DNA of 12,789 nt, from contig CAJFQT010000034.1 in the NCBI GenBank assembly GCA_904419095.1, positions 1-12,789 on the forward strand, given 5' to 3'. The notes below the pieces were generated by a model that was given only the letters and a program-made list of their open reading frames with translations, made no database searches and was not told where the DNA came from. Positions 1 to 6,079 of the stretch are shown here, in pieces. The position numbers and the translations under genes are program-made. Source of the stretch: an uncultured Clostridia bacterium. GTDB lineage: Bacteria > Bacillota > Clostridia > TANB77 > CAG-508. Positions within the stretch are counted from its first letter, which is position 1. Each line of letters opens with the position of its first letter.

Positions 1-29
1 AAATCTTCTATTATATCTGATATTCTCAT
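1..29 (-). CDS. ctsR: Start of ctsR, class III heat-shock repressor (partial, runs off the left edge)
   Basis: Only the first nine codons are inside the window. They read MRISDIIED from an ATG at 29-27, after a purine-rich G-tract ribosome binding site (about 31-42). The CtsR family starts with a short stretch of the form (x)ISDIIE, which fits. The identification rests mostly on context: a CtsR operator lies just downstream of a promoter 40-60 bases upstream, as expected for an autoregulated ctsR-mcsA-mcsB-clpC operon. CtsR is a winged-helix DNA-binding dimer that represses clp and protein quality-control genes until heat or McsB arginine kinase releases it. Nine residues alone would not prove the family; the operator plus these residues make it likely. 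Confidence 0.7.
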
Positions 30-69
30 AAACTCCCCCCTCTAATTGTCTATACTTTATCTTTTTGAC

Positions 70-86
70 TTTGACTTTCTTTGACC
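70..86 (-). promoter_or_regulatory. CtsR operator (heptad direct repeat)
   Basis: On the minus strand this reads GGTCAAAGAAAGTCAAA, an exact match to the known CtsR box, RGTCAAA-NAN-RGTCAAA. A further partial heptad, GTCAAA, follows at once at 69-64, giving three in-register half-sites. It lies just downstream of the -10 element and overlaps the expected transcription start, so a bound repressor would block initiation. It implies autoregulation of the gene starting at 29. Confidence 0.85.
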
Positions 87-95
87 TATAACTCT

Positions 96-123
96 ATTAT
101 AATACATTTCCCTATTTTTTCAA
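96..123 (-). promoter_or_regulatory. Promoter of the ctsR operon
   Basis: On the minus strand a -35 TTGAAA (123-118) is followed by a 16-base spacer and a perfect -10 TATAAT (101-96). Transcription would start near 89, immediately before the CtsR box. This is a vegetative sigma-A type promoter. Confidence 0.75.
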
Positions 124-306
124 AGTTGATATTCGACTATTTTCGAAGAATATTACTCAAATACTTTTAAAAATTTATAATTAGATATATTATTCTCTAT
201 TTTTATCTTTTTTTCTTCATTTTTCATAAAAATCCAACCTATTACAATATTTTTATGATCCCAACTTCACAATACAGCAAAAACCGACTTAAGAAAACAA
301 AACATC

Positions 307-576
307 TTATTCCTTACTTTTTTTAGTCATTTTATCCAACTCCTCTGCTCTTTCCTTTTGTTTTGGTAAAGGAATCCAAGCAAAATATGAAGAAACAAAT
401 TCACCATATTGTGTTGCATCCTCTCCAACCTCATTATTAGATATCTCATTTTCAAAATGTTCAAACTCTCTAGAATCTTTCTTCTTATCTTCCGAATCAA
501 ATTGTCTCCTCTCTTTCATTCTATCATCTTCTAAATTAATAGACTTTTCTTTTCTAATATTATCTTTCTTTCCCAT
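307..576 (-). CDS. Small highly charged protein of unknown function (89 aa)
   Basis: The open frame of 89 codons starts at an ATG at 576-574 with an AGGAGAG ribosome binding site about six bases upstream, so it is probably translated. The first 55 residues and the C-terminal 20 are dominated by Lys, Arg, Glu and Asp and look disordered or helical. Between them is a short aromatic, hydrophobic patch (EFVSSYFAWIPLP, about residues 59-71) that could be a docking motif. There is no signal peptide and no membrane segment. It lies upstream of the ctsR promoter on the same strand and is divergent from ylbJ. I recognise no family. The good ribosome site and ordinary AT-rich codon use support a real gene. 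Confidence 0.6.
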   Translation of the reverse strand: MGKKDNIRKEKSINLEDDRMKERRQFDSEDKKKDSREFEHFENEISNNEVGEDATQYGEFVSSYFAWIPLPKQKERAEELDKMTKKSKE

Positions 577-916
577 TAAAACTCTCTCCTATTCTTAACA
601 CATAAATGGATAAATTTAATATTATTATGTATAAGTTTTATATTTTTTATACTTATATTTTCTTACACTCTTATTTTTTTACTTTGATTTTTTTACTTTC
701 ATTTTTTACTTTCATTTTTTACTTTCATTTTTTACTTTCATTTTTTACTTTCATTTTTTGCTTTCATTTTTTGCTTTCATTTTTTTGCTTCTATCTTTTT
801 TACTTCTATTTTAAGATTACACATTCATATCCTTTTTTATATTCTTTTTCTATTTTATATCTTTCCTTTATATACTTTTTTAACATTTCAACGCATATAC
901 ATTACTAGGTGATAAT
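577..916. other. Divergent intergenic region with repeat tract
   Basis: This 340-base gap separates the minus-strand 89-residue gene from ylbJ on the plus strand. Its main content is the 13-bp tandem repeat described separately. The rest is T-rich. CATATACA at 894-901 lies a short way upstream of the ylbJ start and loosely resembles a sporulation sigma-E -10 element, but I see no convincing -35 partner, so I do not call a promoter. Confidence 0.5.
675..808 (+). repeat. 13-bp tandem repeat, about ten copies, polypyrimidine
   Basis: The unit is TTTTTTACTTTCA on the plus strand. The conserved ACTTTC/GCTTTC core begins at 681, 695, 708, 721, 734, 747, 760, 773, 787 and 802. Spacing is exactly 13 for the central units and 14-15 at the ends, where the copies also degrade (GCTTCTA, ACTTCTA). 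Nearly all bases on the plus strand are pyrimidines. Because 13 is not a multiple of three the tract gives a 13-residue periodic open frame by chance. It probably arose by replication slippage and may vary in copy number between strains. Confidence 0.9.
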
Positions 917-2056
917 ATGTTTTCAAAATGCCATTTTTTTGTATTAAAAATTAAAAGAAACCTTTTTGCTATCATTTTTCTAATATTTGCTATATGTCTC
1001 CTACTATTTTCAAAAAATAATCTTCCCGCAATAAAAACCGGACTAACATTATGGGCAACCTCTGTAGTACCATCCCTATTTCCATTTTTTGTTGCCACAG
1101 AACTATTACTACACACTTCAATAATATCATTTCTAGGAAGACTACTAAATAAAATTATGAAACCCTTATTCAATATATCAGGAAGTGGAGCCTTTTGTTT
1201 TATAATGGGATTAATAAGTGGATATCCAGTAGGAGCTAAAATAGCCACTGAATTTAGAAATAAAAATATTTGTTCCAAACCAGAATGTGAAAGACTATTA
1301 AGTTTCACAAACAATTCCGGTCCTCTATTTATAATAGGAACTGTTGGAATTAGTATGTTTGGAAATACACAAATAGGAATTTTACTTTTAATCACACACA
1401 TATTAGGATGTATTAGTGTAGGAATACTATTTCGTTTTTGGGGTAATAAAAATAACTCCAACACTAACACCAAAAAACATACAAACACAACAAACGCAAT
1501 TACAAATAACAAAAACAAAAATTTCGATAAAACAAGCCAAGAATCAAAAAATTATATAAAAACTCCTAGTATATCCAACACAGAAAGCATCACAATATCA
1601 AATTTAGGAAAAATTCTATCTGAAAGCATCACAAGTAGCACAAACACAATTCTAATGATAGGCGGATTTATCATCATCTTTTCAAGCATTATATCTATAC
1701 TAAACACAAGTGGAATCTTCAAAACATTAACACTAATAAGTTCACCCATATTTAAACTACTAAACCTAGACACAAATTTTTGTACCCCCATCCTTACTGG
1801 AATACTAGAAATCACTAATGGAATCAAACAAATCTCTATGATACCAATAAAAACAATCAGCATAAATATAATCCTCTCTGCATTTCTACTAGGTTTTGGA
1901 GGAATCTCTGTCTTCTTACAAGTATACAGTATCACATCCAAAAGTGACCTATCCATAAAACCATACATATATGGAAAACTATTACACGGTTTACTATCAG
2001 CCCTATTCACATACATTGCAATACAAATATTCCCATTCTTCAATTTAGACTTATAA
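917..2056 (+). CDS. ylbJ: Sporulation integral membrane protein YlbJ
   Basis: This 379-residue polytopic membrane protein belongs to the YlbJ / nucleoside-recognition (GATE-like) family. Recognised signatures are LPSLFPFF-like text at about 51-58, MGLISGYPVGAK (97-108) and FTNNSGPLFIIGTVG (130-144) in the first half. The second half has GGFIIIFSSII (249-259), LTGILEITNGI (293-303) and GFGGISVFLQ (326-335). The two hydrophobic halves are joined by a hydrophilic Asn/Thr/Lys-rich loop (about 176-225). In Bacillus subtilis ylbJ is made in the mother cell under sigma-E and is needed for a normal, resistant spore; the same role is inferred here. The ATG at 917 has AGGTGAT seven bases upstream. The sense strand is A- and C-rich, unlike the minus-strand genes, as expected for a lagging-strand gene. 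Length is close to the family norm. Confidence 0.93.
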   Translation: MFSKCHFFVLKIKRNLFAIIFLIFAICLLLFSKNNLPAIKTGLTLWATSVVPSLFPFFVATELLLHTSIISFLGRLLNKIMKPLFNISGSGAFCFIMGLISGYPVGAKIATEFRNKNICSKPECERLLSFTNNSGPLFIIGTVGISMFGNTQIGILLLITHILGCISVGILFRFWGNKNNSNTNTKKHTNTTNAITNNKNKNFDKTSQESKNYIKTPSISNTESITISNLGKILSESITSSTNTILMIGGFIIIFSSIISILNTSGIFKTLTLISSPIFKLLNLDTNFCTPILTGILEITNGIKQISMIPIKTISINIILSAFLLGFGGISVFLQVYSITSKSDLSIKPYIYGKLLHGLLSALFTYIAIQIFPFFNLDL

Positions 2057-2114
2057 CTCATAAACCATAACGCATAGCTAACCAACATAACACATACCTA
2101 ACAAGCCTTACCCC

Positions 2115-2399
2115 AAATTTGCAATTTGAAATTAGAAGGCAGAAAAAATCAGGTCAGCGTTAAGAGGTATCTGTATAAAATATTTATGGAGAGACGAGTG
2201 TGCCGTGGAATTGCCGTACGCCTTCTTAATCCAGAATAAATGAGGAAGCGTGAAGAATGTAACGAGAGGCTCGTTTATTTTGGATTTAGAAGGCGTAGGC
2301 AATGTAACAAGCCGAGGAACGGAATAAATATTTTATACAGATTCCTCTGGGAGCGGGCAACACACCCAAACAAGCCTTCTAATTTCAAATTGCAAATTT
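2115..2399. repeat. 285-bp palindromic structured element (element 1)
   Basis: The ends are a perfect 26-bp inverted repeat (2115-2140 and 2374-2399). Inside it a second stem pairs 2163-2187 with 2324-2348 (24 of 25 bases). A third pairs 2217-2244 with 2270-2297 (25 Watson-Crick pairs, two G-U, one mismatch). A 25-base apical loop lies at 2245-2269. Between the stems are unpaired stretches on both sides (for example 2141-2162 opposite 2349-2373, and 2188-2216 opposite 2298-2323). The interior is richer in G and GC than its surroundings. It holds no credible gene. A 10-bp direct repeat (AACAAGCCTT) occurs at 2100-2109 and 2369-2378, but there is no clear target duplication at the outer ends. 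It could be a non-autonomous (MITE-like) element, a structured RNA, or both. Confidence 0.85.
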
Positions 2400-2594
2400 A
2401 CTCACACCACACACAAAAAAAGCCCCAAAATTATCATAAACACAAAAAAACACACATAAACATATAATAAGAAAACCAAATAACAATTCACAAATAAAAA
2501 GCAAATCAAATCCCCCAAATCAAATTCCATAAAATAAAAATCAAAGAAAAAGAAGAAGAAAAAAGAAAAAAACACAAACAAGGAGGAAATTAAA
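2400..2594 (+). promoter_or_regulatory. A/C-rich leader and strong ribosome binding site of the 86-residue gene
   Basis: This stretch is almost only A and C on the plus strand, with a purine (A/G) run at 2543-2572. It ends in AGGAGGAAA just before the ATG at 2595, a near-ideal ribosome binding site. CATATAAT at 2461-2468 resembles both a sigma-A -10 (TATAAT at 2463-2468) and a sigma-E -10 element, but no matching -35 is visible, so any promoter here is uncertain. Confidence 0.4.
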
Positions 2595-2855
2595 ATGGAT
2601 AACTTCACTCAAAACTTCATGGACTACAACTCACCCCCACAAGGAAACGAATTCAATGACATCTACAAAGACCCAATGTTCAATCCCATAATGCAATACG
2701 AACAAGCATACTACTACTATCGTTACCTAACAATGCAAATGGAATACAAAATAAAAAGCAAAGAGTACGAAATACTATGTCTAAAAAATAGTACAAATCG
2801 CACTCCTACACCAAACAATCAACCATCAAACGAAAGAACCAGACGAATCGAATAA
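2595..2855 (+). CDS. Small tyrosine-rich protein of unknown function (86 aa)
   Basis: It starts at an ATG with a strong AGGAGG site eight bases upstream, so translation is very likely. The N-terminal 30 residues are Asn/Asp/Pro-rich. A Tyr-rich helical-looking core (about residues 34-60, including YEQAYYYYRYLTMQMEY) and a basic, Asn/Pro-rich tail follow. There is one Cys (in EILCLKN) and no signal peptide or membrane segment. Tyr-rich small proteins are common in spore coats, and ylbJ lies upstream on the same strand; a spore-related role is only a guess from that context. I recognise no family. The stop codon ends at 2855 and the convergent eno stop begins at 2856, leaving no space for a terminator. 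Confidence 0.65.
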   Translation: MDNFTQNFMDYNSPPQGNEFNDIYKDPMFNPIMQYEQAYYYYRYLTMQMEYKIKSKEYEILCLKNSTNRTPTPNNQPSNERTRRIE

Positions 2856-4118
2856 TTATAAATCATGCTCAATATTCAATAATCTATTATACTTACAAAC
2901 CCTATCAGTCCTACAAGGAGCACCAGTCTTTATCTGACCACTATTGACAGCAACAGCAATATCTGCAATAGTGGTATCCTCTGTCTCCCCAGAACGATGC
3001 GAAATTATAGTACCATAGCCATTCTCTTTAGCTAAACTTATTGTATCCAAAGTTTCGGTTAAAGTTCCAATTTGATTAGGTTTAATCAAAATACTATTAG
3101 CCACTTCTTTTTCAATTCCTTTTTCTAACCTCTTATAATTTGTAACAAACAAATCATCACCAACCAACTGTATTTTATCCCCCAATCTATCTGTTAGTTT
3201 TTTCCAACCATTCCAATCCTCTTCTGCTAAACCATCCTCAATAGAATATATTGGATATTTATTACACAATTCCTCAAGATAATCTATCATTTCATCTGTT
3301 GTTTTAAAAATATTAGTTTTCCAAAAATAATATCCATCCTTATTAATCTTTTTTGCCTCATCATACATTTCAGTACTAGCAATATCTAATGCAATAACAA
3401 CATCCTTTCCAGGTTCATAACCAGCTTTAGTAATTGCCTCTAATATAACTTCTATTGCTTCTTCTTCACTACTCAAATTAGGAGCAAAACCACCCTCATC
3501 CCCTACTGCAACAGAATATCCCTTACTTTTTAAAACTGATTTTAATGTATGATATATTTCAGCACCTCTCTTCAATCTCTCTGAAAAAGTTATACTACCA
3601 ATAGGCATTATCATAAATTCTTGTATTGTAATATTATTATCAGAATGTTTTCCACCATTTAAAATATTCATCATAGGAATAGGCAATTCAGTACCATATA
3701 TTCCTCCGATATATCTATATAATTCCATTCCCAAAGAATTAGCCGCTGCCTTTGCAACTGCCAGAGAAACTCCAAGAGTTGCATTTGCACCTAAATTAGA
3801 TTTATTTAAAGTATCATCCAATAAAATTAACTCTTCGTCTATTTTACGTTGCTCATATACATTCATATCAATCAATTTTTTAGATATTTTCTTATTAACA
3901 TTTTCTACTGCCTTTAAAACACCTTTTCCTAAAAACCTTGTTTTGTCATTATCTCGTAATTCAACAGCTTCAAAACTTCCCGTAGATGCACCTGAAGGTA
4001 CCATCGCAACACCAGAAAATCCTCCTTCTGTAACAACTTCTACTTGAACAGTTGGATTTCCTCGTGAATCCAGAATTTCAATTGCCTCTACTGCTTTTAT
4101 TCCTAAATAATCTTTCAT
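2856..4118 (-). CDS. eno: Enolase (phosphopyruvate hydratase)
   Basis: Enolase converts 2-phosphoglycerate to phosphoenolpyruvate in cytoplasmic glycolysis, using two Mg2+ ions. From the chosen start the protein is 420 residues, slightly short of the usual 430. Visible hallmarks are the N-terminal SRGNPT (18-23), GGKHSDNN with His158, QEFMIMP with Glu167 and GDEGGFAPN with Glu208. The metal ligands are Asp245, Glu294 (SIEDG) and Asp321 (GDDLF). The catalytic base is Lys346 (LIKPNQIGT), followed by SHRSGETED (373-381) and Lys397. The start at 4118 is set by AAAGGAG seven bases upstream; an in-frame TTG at 4139 lies upstream of that site and would put the ribosome site inside the gene. It follows recN by 72 bases, with no clear promoter in between, so co-transcription is possible. 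Confidence 0.97.
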   Translation of the reverse strand: MKDYLGIKAVEAIEILDSRGNPTVQVEVVTEGGFSGVAMVPSGASTGSFEAVELRDNDKTRFLGKGVLKAVENVNKKISKKLIDMNVYEQRKIDEELILLDDTLNKSNLGANATLGVSLAVAKAAANSLGMELYRYIGGIYGTELPIPMMNILNGGKHSDNNITIQEFMIMPIGSITFSERLKRGAEIYHTLKSVLKSKGYSVAVGDEGGFAPNLSSEEEAIEVILEAITKAGYEPGKDVVIALDIASTEMYDEAKKINKDGYYFWKTNIFKTTDEMIDYLEELCNKYPIYSIEDGLAEEDWNGWKKLTDRLGDKIQLVGDDLFVTNYKRLEKGIEKEVANSILIKPNQIGTLTETLDTISLAKENGYGTIISHRSGETEDTTIADIAVAVNSGQIKTGAPCRTDRVCKYNRLLNIEHDL

Positions 4119-4190
4119 AAATATCTCCTTTCTAAACAATACATTGCTTATATAGATATTTTTTCCAATTATTTATTTTTTATTCAAAGT

Positions 4191-5822
4191 TTAAGAAGCC
4201 TTTCTTTGTCTTAACTCTGTTGCATATTTTATAGTTACATCATTAATTTCACCTGAAGAAATTCTAGCTATTTCTTTTATTGTTTCTTCCTCATTCAATT
4301 TCTTTATATTTGTATTAGTTCTATTTTCATTAACATTCTTGCTTATAAAATAATTTGAATCTGCTATTGCTGCAATATTTGGTAAATGTGAAATACATAA
4401 AACTTGATGATTTTTAGCAATTGCTGATAATTTATTTGCAACACGATTAGCTGCCTTTCCACTAATACCTGTATCAATTTCATCAAATATTAAAACTGAT
4501 ACTTTATCAGAATCTGCCAAAACTTTTTTTATAGCTAACATTGTTCTAGACATTTCTCCACCAGAAGCTATTTTTATCAATTCTTTTTCATCTTCCCCTA
4601 TATTAGTTTTTATATAAAAATTCACTTCATCTTTTCCTGTTTTAAAAAATTCATCATCCTTAAATTCAATCTTTATACTAATTCTAGCATTTTTCATTTC
4701 CAAATCTTCTAATTCTGTATTAATTTTATTAGATAAAATCTTTGCCTTATCTTTACGTATTTTACTTATTTCTTTTGCAATTAAAGTCATCTCTTTCTCA
4801 ACAATTTCCAACTTTTTATTTAGCTTATTAGTATATTCCTCTAAATTTTCTATATGTTTTACTTCTTTTATTATAGAATTTAAATATTCCAAAATTTCAC
4901 TAATTGTATTTCCATATTTTCTTTTTAAAGAATGAATCAAATCTAATCTTTCTTCAAGATAATTTCTTTCCTCTTCATCAAAATATATTTCATCTTTTTT
5001 ATATGTCAAATCTCTTGATATTTCTTGTATTTCATAATAGGCACTTTTTAAACTATTTGATATTCTCTCATAATCACAATCAATATTTTCTATTTTTTCC
5101 ATAGCCCTTATTGCATCACTTAAATAATCAATACAATTTTCTTCTATACAATTACTCGCTTGCTTCACATTTTCTATAATCTTTTCAGAATTCATCATCA
5201 CTTTTCTTCTTTGCTCTAATTCTTCATCTTCCGCTTCTTTCAAATCTGCTTGCTCTATTTCATTAATTTGATATTTCAATAAATCTAATTTTCTTTCTCT
5301 TTCCTTCTCATCTCCATAATTCTCCTTAAGTTCTTGTTTTAATTGTAAATATTCATCATATTTTTTTCTGTACTCTACTAATAATTTTTGTATTTCAAGA
5401 CCAATAAAACCATCTAAATATTTCAAATGATTCTTTGGATTTAAAATATTCTGATTATCATTTTGCCCATGGATTTCCATAATATTACTCATAAAATCCT
5501 TCAATTCATTCACAGTAACCATTCTTCCATTTATTTTACACATATTCCTACCATTTAAATTAGCTTCTCTTGAAACAATAATATTACCATCAACTGACAT
5601 TTCATTATCTGGATCATAAAAACAAGCTTCCACATATGAATTAGTTTCTCCTTTTCTAATCATCTCCTTAGAAAAACGTCCCCCTGATAAAATCATTAAT
5701 GAATCAATTATAAGTGTTTTACCAGCCCCCGTCTCACCTGTTAAAACATTCAACCCTTTCCTAAAATCAATTGACAAATCCTCTATAATACCAATATTTT
5801 TTATATGTAATGTAGTAATCAT
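4191..5822 (-). CDS. recN: DNA repair protein RecN
   Basis: RecN is an SMC-like ATPase that acts early at DNA double-strand breaks and promotes recombinational repair on the nucleoid. The 543-residue protein has the expected plan. The N-terminal ATPase half has Walker A GETGAGKT (29-36). A long charged central coiled coil (about 150-370) follows. The C-terminal half has the ABC signature ASGGEMSR (419-426), Walker B VLIFDE (443-448), the D-loop region DTGISGKAA and a switch His (SHLPN). This is slightly shorter than typical RecN (550-570). The ATG at 5822 has GGAGGT about six bases upstream. It has its own consensus promoter. recN is commonly LexA-controlled in Firmicutes, but no full LexA box is visible here. 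Confidence 0.96.
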   Translation of the reverse strand: MITTLHIKNIGIIEDLSIDFRKGLNVLTGETGAGKTLIIDSLMILSGGRFSKEMIRKGETNSYVEACFYDPDNEMSVDGNIIVSREANLNGRNMCKINGRMVTVNELKDFMSNIMEIHGQNDNQNILNPKNHLKYLDGFIGLEIQKLLVEYRKKYDEYLQLKQELKENYGDEKERERKLDLLKYQINEIEQADLKEAEDEELEQRRKVMMNSEKIIENVKQASNCIEENCIDYLSDAIRAMEKIENIDCDYERISNSLKSAYYEIQEISRDLTYKKDEIYFDEEERNYLEERLDLIHSLKRKYGNTISEILEYLNSIIKEVKHIENLEEYTNKLNKKLEIVEKEMTLIAKEISKIRKDKAKILSNKINTELEDLEMKNARISIKIEFKDDEFFKTGKDEVNFYIKTNIGEDEKELIKIASGGEMSRTMLAIKKVLADSDKVSVLIFDEIDTGISGKAANRVANKLSAIAKNHQVLCISHLPNIAAIADSNYFISKNVNENRTNTNIKKLNEEETIKEIARISSGEINDVTIKYATELRQRKAS

Positions 5823-5860
5823 TCCTTACCTCCACAATTTGCAAATTTTTGTTTGTATGT

Positions 5861-5888
5861 ATTATATCATCTAAATTTATTTTGTCAA
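5861..5888 (-). promoter_or_regulatory. Consensus sigma-A promoter of recN
   Basis: On the minus strand a perfect -35 TTGACA (5888-5883), a 16-base spacer and a perfect -10 TATAAT (5866-5861) lie about 40 bases upstream of the recN start. A TG dinucleotide one base before the -10 makes it an extended -10 promoter. A lone CGAAC half-site lies just upstream (5898-5902), but its GTT partner at 5911 is too far away for the usual GAAC-N4-GTTC LexA operator. Confidence 0.85.
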
Positions 5889-5968
5889 TAGTTTTATCGA
5901 ACATTTTTTTGTTAAATGCTACTAAAATTTGGATTACATATATATTACAGTGATTTATATATTATCTT

Positions 5969-6002
5969 ACTGAACTGTAACACTAAAATATTACAATTCA
6001 GT
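5969..6002. repeat. Hairpin / inverted repeat upstream of the recN promoter
   Basis: Arms at 5969-5982 and 5989-6002 (ACTGAACTGTAACA and TATTACAATTCAGT) pair over 14 positions with two non-Watson-Crick pairs and a six-base loop. No T-run follows on either strand, so it is not a standard terminator. It could be an operator for a dimeric regulator or a remnant of a repeat. A shorter TTACAGT/ACTGTAA pair overlaps it. Confidence 0.5.
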
Positions 6003-6079
6003 CTAGTATAGAAATAAGCCATCCAAAATTTAGTCTAAACAGAAACATCAAAATCATCCAAACTTAATTATGTAGAGTA

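Noticed and set aside
675..808. Possible CRISPR array
   Set aside because: The 13-bp units are directly adjacent with no unique spacers, so this is a simple tandem repeat.
606..908. 100-codon plus-strand open frame rich in Phe, Leu and Tyr
   Set aside because: It is generated by the 13-bp pyrimidine repeat, has no ribosome binding site, and its 13-residue periodicity is simply three repeat units read in frame.
880..1518. 212-codon minus-strand open frame
   Set aside because: It lies antisense to ylbJ, whose family signatures are clear; its composition is that of a reverse-complement shadow.
1552..2088. 178-codon minus-strand open frame
   Set aside because: Antisense to the second half of ylbJ, with no ribosome site and no recognisable family.
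2115..2399. Intrinsic terminator of ylbJ
   Set aside because: The structure is far longer and more complex than a terminator and is not followed by a T-run on the plus strand.
2240..2467. 75-codon plus-strand open frame inside and beyond element 1
   Set aside because: It starts in the third stem, has no ribosome site, and runs through the terminal repeat into A/C-rich sequence; the Arg/Lys/His content follows from base composition.
2402..2608. 68-codon minus-strand hydrophobic open frame
   Set aside because: It is the complement of the A-rich leader and overlaps the start of the 86-residue gene; Phe and Leu runs are a composition effect.
4119..4139. TTG start adding seven residues to enolase
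   Set aside because: The ribosome binding site lies inside this extension, and the ATG at 4118 gives the normal enolase N-terminus.
4904..5104. 66-codon plus-strand open frame
   Set aside because: Antisense to the recN coiled coil; no ribosome site.
5898..5913. LexA operator upstream of recN
   Set aside because: Only the CGAAC half matches; the partner GTT is eight bases away where four are required.
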